A DNA stretch of 64,000 bases from Amycolatopsis coloradensis (GTDB lineage Bacteria > Actinomycetota > Actinomycetes > Mycobacteriales > Pseudonocardiaceae), in the NCBI RefSeq assembly GCF_037997115.1, contig NZ_CP150484.1, positions 3,058,096 to 3,122,095 on the forward strand, given 5' to 3'. The translations under genes were made by a program, and so were the position numbers. Below the pieces are notes generated by a model. That model was not told the origin of the DNA. It did not search any database and saw only the letters and a program-made list of their open reading frames with translations. Below, in pieces: positions 44,698-52,707 of this stretch. Within the stretch, counting starts at the first letter, position 1; each line of letters opens with the position of its first letter.

Positions 44698-45593
44698 TGA
44701 GCCAGGTGAGCGAGGAACGCGAGGACCGGGTGGAGAACCCGGAACCGGTTCCGGCCAAGAAGCCGGAACCGGCGAAGAAGGTTTCCCGCGCCGGCCGCAA
44801 CCTGCCCGCCGCGATCGGGGTCGGGCTGCTGCTGGGGGCGGCGATCGTCACGTCCCTGCTCACCGTCCGCTTTCTGTTCATCGGCATCATCGCGATCGCC
44901 ATCGCGGTCGGCACGATCGAGCTGGCTGGGGCACTGAAGCGCGCGGCGGGCATCCGGGTCGCGCTGGTCCCGGTGCTCGTCGGCGGTCAGGCGATGATCT
45001 GGCTGGCGTGGCCGTACGGCCGTGAAGGCGCGCTGACGGCGTTCGTGCTGACGGTGCTCGTCTGCCTGCTGTGGCGGTTGCCCGGCGGCGCGGACGGTTA
45101 CCTGCGCGACATCAGCGCGTCGGTCTTCGCCGCCGCGTACATCCCGCTTTTCGGCGCCTTCGCCGCCATGCTTGTCCCGCCGGAGGACGGCGTCGGCCGG
45201 GTGCTGGCGTTCATGATCGGCGTCGTCGCTTCGGACACGGGCGGCTACATCGCCGGTGTCCTGGGCGGCAAACACCCGATGGCGCCCAGTATCAGCCCGA
45301 AGAAGACCTGGGAAGGGTTCGCCGGTTCGCTCGTGGCCGGTGTGGTCGCCGGCGCGCTGACCCTGAGCCTTCTCCTCGACGGCCACGCCTGGCAGGGCGT
45401 GCTGTTCGGCGCGGCGATCGTCTGCACGGCGACACTGGGCGATCTCGTCGAGTCGCTGATCAAGCGCGACCTCGGCGTCAAGGACATGGGGAACATGCTG
45501 CCGGGCCACGGCGGGCTGATGGACCGGCTCGACTCGTTGCTCCCTTCGGCCGTCGTCTCCTGGCTGCTGCTCTCCGCATTCGTCCCCGTTTAA
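44697..45593 (+). CDS. cdsA: Phosphatidate cytidylyltransferase
   Basis: Encodes 298 residues with about eight membrane helices after a 35-residue charged start. It makes CDP-diacylglycerol, the branch point to phosphatidylinositol and cardiolipin. The C-terminal family signature is intact: 'SLIKRDLGVKDMGNMLPGHG' followed by 'GLMDRLDS', with the metal-binding Asp residues. 'SPKKTWEGFAGSLVAG' is also typical. It is the last gene of the conserved block; in related genomes rlmN usually follows, but here an accessory island intervenes. Confidence 0.96.
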   Translation: MSQVSEEREDRVENPEPVPAKKPEPAKKVSRAGRNLPAAIGVGLLLGAAIVTSLLTVRFLFIGIIAIAIAVGTIELAGALKRAAGIRVALVPVLVGGQAMIWLAWPYGREGALTAFVLTVLVCLLWRLPGGADGYLRDISASVFAAAYIPLFGAFAAMLVPPEDGVGRVLAFMIGVVASDTGGYIAGVLGGKHPMAPSISPKKTWEGFAGSLVAGVVAGALTLSLLLDGHAWQGVLFGAAIVCTATLGDLVESLIKRDLGVKDMGNMLPGHGGLMDRLDSLLPSAVVSWLLLSAFVPV

Positions 45594-45639
45594 CCCGAAC
45601 CCAGGTGACAAGTCCGGGGCGCCGGGCCAAGGTCGGGGT

Positions 45640-47187
45640 ATGCGAACTCGACGGATGAGTAAGCGATTTCTGGCCATGGCACTGGGCGTGGTGACGCTCG
45701 GCGCCCTGACGACGACCGTGGCGGAGGCGGGCGGAAGCCCCGTAGTCCGCACGGATTCCGGCCCCGTTCGCGGGGTGAGTACTGCCGAATACCGGAGTTT
45801 CCAAGGCATTCCGTTCGCCGCGCCACCGGTCGGCGACCTGCGCTGGGCCCCGCCGCGGAGACCCGAGCCGTGGACCGCGGTGCGGGACGCGAGCAAACCG
45901 GGACCTCGATGCGCGCAAAGAGCCGGCCTCGGTTCGGCAGCGAGCGAGGCCGAGGATTGCCTGTACCTCAACGTGATCAGCCCGGCCAAGCCCGCGCGTA
46001 AGCCGCGTCCGGTGATGGTCTGGGTGCACGGTGGCGGCTTCACCTCCGGCGCGGGCAGCGACTACGACTTCGAGCGCATGGCCCTCGGCGGGGACGTCGT
46101 CGTGGTGACCGTGAACTACCGGCTGGGTGTGTTCGGCTTCTTCGGGCATCCGGAACTCGGCCGCGACTCCGGTTCTTTCGGCTTCCAGGACCAGCAGGCC
46201 GCCCTGCGCTGGGTGCAGCGCAACGCGCATGCCTTCGGCGGGGATCCCCGGAACGTCACGTTGTTCGGCGAATCCGCCGGAGCGATGAGCACTTGTGTCC
46301 AGTTGGTCTCCCCTTCGGCCGCAAAGCTGTTCCACCGCGCGATCCTCCAGAGCGGGCCTTGCACGCTGACCTGGCCCGACGGCGGGTTCTTCCCCGGCGT
46401 CCCCGCGGGTTCGCCGTATCTGCCCCGCGCCGACGTCGAAGCGATGGGTGCCGCAGGGGCCGAGAAACTCGGCTGCGCCGACATCGCCTGCATGCGGCGG
46501 CTTCCGGCCAAGGATTTGGTGAACCAGCCGCTCGGGACGCCCGCGTTCGGCACCGGCCTGCTGCCCGAGCATCCGGCAGACGCGCTGAAAGCGGGGCGCT
46601 TCGCCCGCGTCCCGGTGCTGACGGGGGTCACCAGGGACGAGGCGAGGCTGTTCGTGGCCCTGTTCCCCGGGCATCCGTTCACCGAGGAGCACTACCAGGG
46701 ACTGTTGCGGACCGCGTTCGGGGAGAAGGCTCCGCTCGTCGCCGCCCGATACCCGTCGGCGAAGCACGGCGGCCCGGCGATGGCGTTCGCGGACGCGATG
46801 ACCGACCGGATCTGGGGCTGCCCGCAGGTGGGGACCGAGCGATTGCTGCGTGAGCGCACGCGGACCTTCGGTTACGAGTTCGCCGATCGGGCGGCTCCGC
46901 CGCTTGTTCCCGCGCCACCAGGCATGAATCTCGGCGCCGCCCATGGAACCGAATTGGCTTATTTGTCTGATTTAACCGGGTTCCCGGCGAAATTGACGCC
47001 CGCTCAGCAGGAACTGGCGGGGCAAATGATTCGGTACTGGACCGCGTTCGCGCGCACCGGCGATCCCAATGGCGGCGAACTGCCGAAATGGCGTCCTTCG
47101 CCGCGGACGCAATCGCTGGCGCCGGGCGTGATCGGCCCGGTCGACCTCGCGGCAGTGCACGACTGCCGGTTCTGGGCGGGTATCTGA
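45640..47187 (+). CDS. Secreted type-B carboxylesterase
   Basis: Encodes 515 residues (510 from ATG 45655). A signal peptide is clear (KRFLAMALGVVTLGALTTT, cleavage near VAEAG). The type-B esterase motifs follow: 'EDCLYLNVISP', oxyanion 'WVHGGGFTSGAG', nucleophile 'FGESAGAMS', and the catalytic His in 'GAAHGTELAYLSDL'. Conserved cysteines fit extracellular disulfides. Substrate unknown; possibly lipids, esters or xenobiotics. A short dip in G/C content appears around 46960-46985 without loss of frame. First gene of the accessory island after cdsA. Confidence 0.9.
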   Translation: MRTRRMSKRFLAMALGVVTLGALTTTVAEAGGSPVVRTDSGPVRGVSTAEYRSFQGIPFAAPPVGDLRWAPPRRPEPWTAVRDASKPGPRCAQRAGLGSAASEAEDCLYLNVISPAKPARKPRPVMVWVHGGGFTSGAGSDYDFERMALGGDVVVVTVNYRLGVFGFFGHPELGRDSGSFGFQDQQAALRWVQRNAHAFGGDPRNVTLFGESAGAMSTCVQLVSPSAAKLFHRAILQSGPCTLTWPDGGFFPGVPAGSPYLPRADVEAMGAAGAEKLGCADIACMRRLPAKDLVNQPLGTPAFGTGLLPEHPADALKAGRFARVPVLTGVTRDEARLFVALFPGHPFTEEHYQGLLRTAFGEKAPLVAARYPSAKHGGPAMAFADAMTDRIWGCPQVGTERLLRERTRTFGYEFADRAAPPLVPAPPGMNLGAAHGTELAYLSDLTGFPAKLTPAQQELAGQMIRYWTAFARTGDPNGGELPKWRPSPRTQSLAPGVIGPVDLAAVHDCRFWAGI

Positions 47188-47196
47188 CCGAAGAGC

Positions 47197-47217
47197 CGGG
47201 GCGGCCTCGTCGCCCCG
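47197..47217. terminator. Bidirectional hairpin between convergent genes
   Basis: CGGGGCG (47197-47203) and CGCCCCG (47211-47217) flank a 7-base loop, between the esterase stop (47187) and the stop of the convergent VOC gene (47220). It likely serves both transcripts. Confidence 0.6.
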
Positions 47218-47219
47218 AC

Positions 47220-48065
47220 TCAGTCGTCGTAGGGGTCGTCGACTTCGGCGGTGCCCCAGCCCTCGACGGCCCGCGAGTGGTCGATCACGGCGAACACCGA
47301 ACCGTCCGGGTCGGCGAGGATCGCCATCCGGCCGTACGGGGTGTCGTAGGGCTGGACCACGACGGTGCCGCCGAGCATCAGGGCCTGTCCCGCCGCGGCA
47401 TCGGCGCCGCGGGCAGGGTCGAGTTCGAAGTAGACCATCCAGTGCGGGGGAGTGTCCGGCCGGTACTCCGAACCCATCACGTACCGGTACAGCACGGGTT
47501 CGTGCTCGATGAGCCATTCGGCGTAGTCGAGCGAGGCGCCGTCGCCGATCTGGTGGCTGGTGTAGTTGAAGAGGCGGCAGTAGAAGTGATCCGCCGCCGC
47601 GCCGTCGTGGGTGTTGAGATCCGCGCCGCTGAAGGTGTTCGGCACCCCTGTCGCGAACTCCCAGGTGGCGGGCGGCTCCCAGAAGACGACGTGCGCGCCG
47701 CACGCGTCGACGGCGTGGATGATGGTGCCGCGATGGGGGATCGCCACCGGCCCGAGCGTGACCTGGCCACCGAGACTGTCCACCCACTCGGCGGCCGCTG
47801 CCGCCTGGGGCACCGAGATGTGGACGCTCCAGCCGGACGGCCCGCCCGAACCCGCGCGGTACAGACCACCGGCCGGGACGCCGTTCAGCGTCGCTATCGA
47901 GTAGCGGCCGGTCGGCGTCGCCGGGTCACGCTGGACGACGTACTCCCAGTCGAAAAGCCCGCTGTAGAAGGTTTGCGTGGCCGTTTCGTCTCTGCACGCG
48001 AGCTCGATCCAGCACGGGATTCCCGAAGGTATGACGGAAGTGTGGGCGGCCGAGCCGAGCGACAT
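47220..48065 (-). CDS. Double VOC (glyoxalase/dioxygenase superfamily) protein
   Basis: Encodes 281 residues in two tandem VOC halves. The first starts 'GIPCWIELACRDETATQTFY' and includes 'LFDWEYVVQRDP'; the second starts near residue 140 ('GVPNTFSGADLNTHDGAAAD') with 'FYCRLFNYTSHQIGD' and 'DPDGSVFAVID' at the end. Such two-domain proteins often bind hydrophobic compounds or antibiotics; metal-ligand residues are not obvious here, so catalysis is doubtful. It is divergent from the following methyltransferase, with 115 bases between. Confidence 0.85.
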   Translation of the reverse strand: MSLGSAAHTSVIPSGIPCWIELACRDETATQTFYSGLFDWEYVVQRDPATPTGRYSIATLNGVPAGGLYRAGSGGPSGWSVHISVPQAAAAAEWVDSLGGQVTLGPVAIPHRGTIIHAVDACGAHVVFWEPPATWEFATGVPNTFSGADLNTHDGAAADHFYCRLFNYTSHQIGDGASLDYAEWLIEHEPVLYRYVMGSEYRPDTPPHWMVYFELDPARGADAAAGQALMLGGTVVVQPYDTPYGRMAILADPDGSVFAVIDHSRAVEGWGTAEVDDPYDD

Positions 48066-48180
48066 GCGGTTCTCCCTTACCGGTGGGAGTAAAGTCTAGT
48101 CGCTGACCGCATTGTTTCCGTCAAAGATTTCGACCGGATGACCCCGGAACCCGGCCCGGTGTCCCTTCGTTGGAGCTTCC

Positions 48181-49020
48181 GTGCGCTGGTTTCCCCGAGC
48201 CCTCGCCTCCTTCCGCCGCGGCGGTGAGGAGGTGCTGCCGAGCCCGAACATCTGGTACTACCAAAAGGCCTACGAGGTCGAGAACCGCGCGCAGGACGTC
48301 GACGACGAGATCTGGCGCGCGCTCGCCGGGTATCGCGATTGGTCCGGTGCGGACGTGCTCGACATCGGCTGCGGTGACGGTTTCCATCTGCCGCGGTTCG
48401 CCGAGACGGCGCGGTCGGTGGTCGGGATCGAACCCCATGAGCCGCTCGTCCGCGACGCGCGGAAACGGGTGGGGCGGCTGGAGAACGTCGAGGTGCGGCA
48501 AGGGCGTGCGCAGCGGCTTCCCTTACCGGACGCGGCTTTCGACGTCGTCCACGCGCGCACCGCGTACTTCTTCGGCCCCGGTTGTGAACCCGGCCTTCGC
48601 GAAGCGGAGCGGGTGCTGCGTCCGGGTGGGCTGATGATGATCGTGGATCTCGATGTGGCGAGTGAGCCCTACGGACGATGGATGCGGCTGGATCTTCCGC
48701 ACTACGATCCGCCCGGGGTGGAGAAGTTCTTCGCCCGTCAGGGATTCGGCTGCCGCAAGGTGATGACGCGGTGGCTGTTCGAGGACGCCGCCGCGATGGA
48801 AGCCGTGCTGAAGATCGAGTTCAGCGCTCCGGTCGCGGCGAAGGCGATCGCGGAGGTCCGGCGCCTGAACGAGGTTTCGTCAGGCTCCGGGGAGAAACGG
48901 ATGACGCTGCCGGTGGGCTATCGCGTGCATACGCGCGTCAAGCCCACCGGCCTCGTCGTGCCAGGTCACTCCGTGTCCTCGTCCGGAGTCGAGTCCTCGG
49001 CCTCACCGAGGATGCCGTAG
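48181..49020 (+). CDS. Class I SAM-dependent methyltransferase
   Basis: Encodes 279 residues from GTG 48181. The Rossmann core shows motif I 'VLDIGCGDGFHLPRFAETA' near residue 58, the acidic end of strand two 'VVGIEPHEP', 'LPLPDAAFDVVHARTAYFFG' (motif post-I/II) and 'RVLRPGGLMMIVDLDVAS'. It belongs to the Methyltransf_11/25 group; the acceptor is unknown. An N-terminal 'PNIWYYQKAYEVENRAQDVD' segment is lineage-typical. Its last 55 bases overlap the convergent PadR gene, an unusually long overlap. Confidence 0.85.
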   Translation: MRWFPRALASFRRGGEEVLPSPNIWYYQKAYEVENRAQDVDDEIWRALAGYRDWSGADVLDIGCGDGFHLPRFAETARSVVGIEPHEPLVRDARKRVGRLENVEVRQGRAQRLPLPDAAFDVVHARTAYFFGPGCEPGLREAERVLRPGGLMMIVDLDVASEPYGRWMRLDLPHYDPPGVEKFFARQGFGCRKVMTRWLFEDAAAMEAVLKIEFSAPVAAKAIAEVRRLNEVSSGSGEKRMTLPVGYRVHTRVKPTGLVVPGHSVSSSGVESSASPRMP

Positions 49021-49574
49021 ATCGTCCGGCGTGCCTCGTTGAGCACGTCGACGGTGCGGGCCTGCTGGCTTTCGGTGCCGGCGTGCATCACCTGCGCGAC
49101 CGCGGCGGCCAGGGTCGCGCCCGCTTTGCGCAGGTTGACCTCGACCGGGTCGACGTCGTGGGCGATCTGCTCCCACGGCGGGACGGCGTCCTGCTGCTCG
49201 GCCGCGGCGCGGCCGGATTCGGTGAGTTCGAACAGCTTCTTGCCGTTCTCGTCCTTGCTGATCACCAGGCCTTCGTCGGCCAGCAACTGCAAGGTCGGGT
49301 AGACCGAGCCGGGGCTCGGCTTCCAGAAGCCGCCGCTGCGCTCGCCGATCTCCCGGATGATCTCGTAGCCGTGCCTCGGCTGCTCGGAAAGCAGCGCCAG
49401 GATCGCGGCGCGGACGTCACCGCGTTTGCCGCGCCGCCCGGGGCCACCGCGGCGGCCGTGCCGGTGCCGATGGCCCGGTCCGCCCGGACCCGGCGGGAAA
49501 TCGCCGAAGCCGCCGCGGGCCCAAGGGCCGAAGGCCGGTCGGCCGTGTTCTGGAGGGAAGGGTCGTCGTCGCAT
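48966..49574 (-). CDS. PadR family transcriptional regulator
   Basis: Encodes 202 residues from ATG 49574. The winged helix is plain: 'RGDVRAAILALLSEQPRHGY', 'EIIREIGERSGGFWKPSPGS', 'VYPTLQLLADEGLVISKDEN'. A C-terminal helical dimerisation region of about 80 residues follows, as in the longer PadR subgroup. The first 50 residues are Gly, Pro, Arg and His-rich (GPGHRHRHGRRGG), possibly a metal- or DNA-contacting tail. CGATATATCG, a PadR-like operator core, lies 39 bases upstream, which suggests autoregulation. Confidence 0.9.
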   Translation of the reverse strand: MRRRPFPPEHGRPAFGPWARGGFGDFPPGPGGPGHRHRHGRRGGPGRRGKRGDVRAAILALLSEQPRHGYEIIREIGERSGGFWKPSPGSVYPTLQLLADEGLVISKDENGKKLFELTESGRAAAEQQDAVPPWEQIAHDVDPVEVNLRKAGATLAAAVAQVMHAGTESQQARTVDVLNEARRTIYGILGEAEDSTPDEDTE

Positions 49575-49612
49575 GATGTGAATCCTCTCTACGTACTGTC
49601 CCGACATGTTCA

Positions 49613-49622
49613 CGATATATCG
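49613..49622. promoter_or_regulatory. PadR-like operator core
   Basis: CGATATATCG is a perfect 10-bp palindrome, 38 bases before the PadR start. It is A/T-rich in a G/C-rich region and resembles the TATCGATATATCG-type sites bound by PadR proteins. Flanking ACTGT...ACAGT (49595 and 49626) add dyad symmetry. Binding is inferred. Confidence 0.55.
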
Positions 49623-49662
49623 GAAACAGTCGTACGACAACCCGTCTTCGGTGATCTGGGTC

Positions 49663-50131
49663 TCAGGAGAGGTCGAGCGCGAGCAAATCGATGCCACCGG
49701 AGTCGAACTCGCCGACCTTCCGCCAGCCCCAGCGGCGGTACAGCCGCCGAGCGGGCGCCTCGACGCGAGACGCGAGTACGGCGAACCGCTCGGGGCGCTT
49801 TTTCAGCAGGTCATCGAGCAGAGCGCGACCAAGCCCGCGACCGCGGAGTTCGGGGAGGAGCGCCAGCTCGTACACGTAGAACAGCTCTTCGCCGTCGAGC
49901 CACGAGGGCGCCGGAGCCGTCGCGCGTTCGGGCCACCAGCCGGCTTCTTGCTTGACCCCGTAGGCGAAGCCGCCGAGTGCTCCGCCTTCGCACACTGTCG
50001 TCATGGCGAACCCCGGGAGCGCGGCGTGTTCGTCGAACAGCACGCCGAACCGGGCGACGTCGTCCTCGCCTTTCGAGGTACGGCGGTTCGCGGTAGACGC
50101 GGCGGTAGACGTCGTCCAGTTCAGCGCGCAC
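49663..50131 (-). pseudogene. GNAT acetyltransferase gene interrupted by a +1 frameshift
   Basis: The N terminus is read from GTG 50131 (RAELDDVYRRVYREPPYLE), and the rest from 50070 to 49663 in another frame ('GEDDVARFGVLFDEHAALPG' onwards). Dropping one base of the AAA run at 50071-50073 joins them into a 155-residue GNAT protein with normal length. The acetyl-CoA loop 'ELRGRGLGRALLDDLLKK' and the end 'RLYRRWGWRKVGEFDSGG' are intact. This is either a recent inactivating mutation or a sequencing error. It overlaps the 3' end of the MFS remnant, its original operon partner. Confidence 0.75.
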
Positions 50132-50396
50132 GGTTCAGTCTGCCCAGTACCAGGATCGCCACGCCACAACAGCCGATCAGCACCAGCCACGGCAAAGCCG
50201 CGCCGTGCGACAGCAACCAGGTGAACGTCGCCGGGGCGCTCACCCGCGCCGCGCTCCACACGAGTTCTTCGAGGCCGAGATAGCGGCCGCGCAGCCGCGT
50301 CGGGGCGATCGCGACGGTCAGCGCGCTGCTGGTCGGCGCCTGGAGCAGTTCAGCGCCGGTGAAGACGATCATCGCGAGGGTGAGCACGTTGCGCCG
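50121..50396 (-). pseudogene. 3' remnant of an MFS transporter
   Basis: About 89 codons that read as the last two to three membrane helices of a major facilitator transporter: 'NVLTLAMIVFTGAELLQAPT', 'APTRLRGRYLGLEELVWSAA' (a typical MFS loop) and 'LPWLVLIGCCGVAILVLGRL'. The frame has no start near the homologous part, and the other ten helices are missing. The sequence just upstream is the 3' end of the YcaO gene. The 5' part was most likely lost when the RiPP locus arrived or the region was rearranged. Confidence 0.7.
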
Positions 50397-50452
50397 CGAT
50401 GAGCGGGAACCGGCCGCGCCTGCTCGGCAGACGAGCAGGTCGGCGGCGGCCA

Positions 50453-52621
50453 TCATGCGTGGGGGAGCGGGAAGACGTTGAGTTCGTGCTCGGCGAGCGG
50501 TCCGTCCCGCCAGCCGAGCCTCACCGCCGCGTCGGCGATCCTTCCGTTGCCCCACAACGGCGAACCGGCGGGGAAGTTCGAGACGAGCCCTGGGACCAGC
50601 GTATGCGCGGCGTGGAATCCGGCGGCCGCGACGTCGCAGGTCGTCAGGTCGACGCTGATCACCTCGAATCCCCGGGCTTCGACGCGGGCTTGGTAGGCCT
50701 TGAGCCGCCGTTCCCCGAGGGCGGGAAGGTCATCCCAGCCGCGGCTGGGCAGGTCCATGACCCAGGGGGCCACTCGCTTCACGGCCCGGGGATCGAGGTA
50801 GATCTGTTGCTGGCAAAGGAGATCCGCGACATCGGCGAAGTCTTCGCGGTACGAGTCCAGGTAGCGCCGATCGGCCCGGTGCGGCTTGAGGTTGCCCAGA
50901 TGCGGCAGGTCCCGGCGCATGCCGGACAGCTCGCGTTCGTCGTCGAGGGCGCGGCAGGTGTGCTGGAGCGTGAATCCTTCGGCGAGCGCCTTCTTCGCGG
51001 CCTCCAGCGCGTCCGGCCGGGTGGCGAAGCCGATCGACAACCAGCGTCTCACACGGTCGAGTACCACCGCGGCGACCACTGGGACGTCGAACTCGTTGTC
51101 CAGGTGGATGAGCGTGACTTCGTAGTCGTCGGTGGCGTCGGCGATGAGTGACCGGATCTCGTCCGGGATCGTGAGCCTGCCGAGGCGTGGCGTGTTCGCC
51201 CACCAGAGCATGGTCGTGTCGCGCTCGAGTACCTCTTCGAGGCCGGAGGTGACGGCGTGCTCCTCGGTGGTCCCGCTCGCGAGGCCGGCGATCAGCGGAT
51301 CGGCGAAATGCGCTTCCCCCGGTCGGCGTTCGTTCGAGAACAGGAACGCCGGAACCCAGACGGGCTCGTCGGTGGTGTGGGAGAAGCCTTCCACCCACGA
51401 GCATTCCGTGTCCCGGGTCAGTGGCGCGAACGGGAAACCCGGGGATCGGTACTGCGTGGCCGAGTAGAGGTTCAGCCGTTGCGGGTCGAGTGCGGGGATT
51501 CCGTAGCGGGCGAATTGCTTGTAGCTGCCGAAGCACACTTCGCGCTCCGGAGCGAGCCAGCTTCCGCAGTAGCGCTCCACCGCTTCGCCGATGGCCGACT
51601 GACGCGCGAGGTCGAAATCGTGCCACGACGTGCCGAAGGCCTGACGGTCGTTGGGCCAGTTCGTCACCCGGCGCATGTCCGCGACATCGACCGCGCAGAC
51701 CCGCAGCCGGGCGGGCATCCCCGGTGCGGGCGGGATTTCGCCGACGCCGGTCACGATCCCGGTCTGGTCGTCCACCAGCAGTCCGGGATCGGTCGTGGCG
51801 GGAACGGGCCGGGCCCGGTCGGGTATGGGGAGGATCGGGCGGCGGATCTCGGTGAGGTCCGCCGGGTTCAGTTCGATCTCGCCGGTGGTCATGGCGGATC
51901 GTCCGCCGGAGAGCCAGCGTTCGAGATGGACGGCGAGAGTGGTCAGCGCCCAGCGGGCGTCGCCCGGCCGAAGCGGGGTGGAGTCCGAGGGGGCCGAAAG
52001 GAACGCCTCGACGACACGCGGGTCCTGCGCGGCGGAGCGGCGCCGCGCGACGACGTCGGCGAAATCGATGCCGTCGGGCGCGATCGCGGGTCCGGCGATC
52101 ACCCGGCCGCGTTCCCGGCGCAACGGCAGCCAGCGCACCCCGCTGCCGGCGCACAACGCGTCAAGCGCGATCAATTCGGTATAGGCGGGGTGATCGAAGG
52201 CCGCGACCACGACCGCGTTCTCTATGTCCATTCCGGACAGATCGTGGAAGTAGGGAACCGTCTCGACGCTCGCGTACCCGCTGCCGTCGAGGATCTCCGC
52301 CAAGGGCTCGACGAGCGCGGGCGAGCCGGTGAGAAGGATCGAGGTGGCGGCGACGTCGTCCGCCCCGGTGTCCCGATCGTGGCGGAGGCAGCCGTCCGCT
52401 TCGAGGATCTCCATCATTTCCTCGTAGTCCGGGGTCATGCCGGCCAGCAGCTCGGCGCGGGTCCGGGTGCCGTCGCAGCGGCTCGCCCAGGCGCGGAACT
52501 CCCGGGTGGGCGCGGCGATGTAGAACTGCCCCCCACTGGGTGTGACGAGAAAGCAGAGCTCCGGTTCGAGATCGGTGATCTCGATTCCGTCGAGCCGCGG
52601 TCTGAACTCTTCGTACCCCAT
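50453..52621 (-). CDS. RRE-ThiF-YcaO fusion, TOMM-type RiPP cyclodehydratase
   Basis: Encodes 722 residues from ATG 52621; the open frame runs to 54394 but that is a shadow of rlmN. Residues 1-85 resemble a PqqD-like RiPP recognition element (ITDLEPELCFLVTPSGGQ... RAELLAGM). Residues about 92-200 resemble a reduced ThiF/E1-like domain without a clear zinc CxxC pair. Residues about 265-722 are a YcaO domain with ATP-site motifs 'ARQSAIGEAVERY' (Glu346, Glu349, Arg350) and 'SGLEEVLERDT' (Glu463, Glu466). The end 'NVFPLPHA' has the Pro-rich terminus near the active site. It should activate backbone amides of a peptide with ATP. No dehydrogenase or intact exporter is adjacent. A candidate precursor lies 86 bases upstream. 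Confidence 0.88.
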   Translation of the reverse strand: MGYEEFRPRLDGIEITDLEPELCFLVTPSGGQFYIAAPTREFRAWASRCDGTRTRAELLAGMTPDYEEMMEILEADGCLRHDRDTGADDVAATSILLTGSPALVEPLAEILDGSGYASVETVPYFHDLSGMDIENAVVVAAFDHPAYTELIALDALCAGSGVRWLPLRRERGRVIAGPAIAPDGIDFADVVARRRSAAQDPRVVEAFLSAPSDSTPLRPGDARWALTTLAVHLERWLSGGRSAMTTGEIELNPADLTEIRRPILPIPDRARPVPATTDPGLLVDDQTGIVTGVGEIPPAPGMPARLRVCAVDVADMRRVTNWPNDRQAFGTSWHDFDLARQSAIGEAVERYCGSWLAPEREVCFGSYKQFARYGIPALDPQRLNLYSATQYRSPGFPFAPLTRDTECSWVEGFSHTTDEPVWVPAFLFSNERRPGEAHFADPLIAGLASGTTEEHAVTSGLEEVLERDTTMLWWANTPRLGRLTIPDEIRSLIADATDDYEVTLIHLDNEFDVPVVAAVVLDRVRRWLSIGFATRPDALEAAKKALAEGFTLQHTCRALDDERELSGMRRDLPHLGNLKPHRADRRYLDSYREDFADVADLLCQQQIYLDPRAVKRVAPWVMDLPSRGWDDLPALGERRLKAYQARVEARGFEVISVDLTTCDVAAAGFHAAHTLVPGLVSNFPAGSPLWGNGRIADAAVRLGWRDGPLAEHELNVFPLPHA

Positions 52622-52652
52622 GGCAACCCCATCGTTTCCAGGACGCCCGCCT

Positions 52653-52687
52653 CGCCGCCGCGGACCAGGCGCGGGACCGCGGCGGCG
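52653..52687 (-). terminator. Hairpin between candidate precursor and YcaO gene
   Basis: CGCCGCCGCGG (52653-52663) and CCGCGGCGGCG (52677-52687) form an 11-bp perfect stem with a 13-base loop in the 86-base gap. In RiPP operons such stems let the precursor be made in excess over the enzyme. It carries no U tract. Confidence 0.6.
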
Positions 52688-52707
52688 GGGGCGGCTTTGT
52701 CGGCCGG

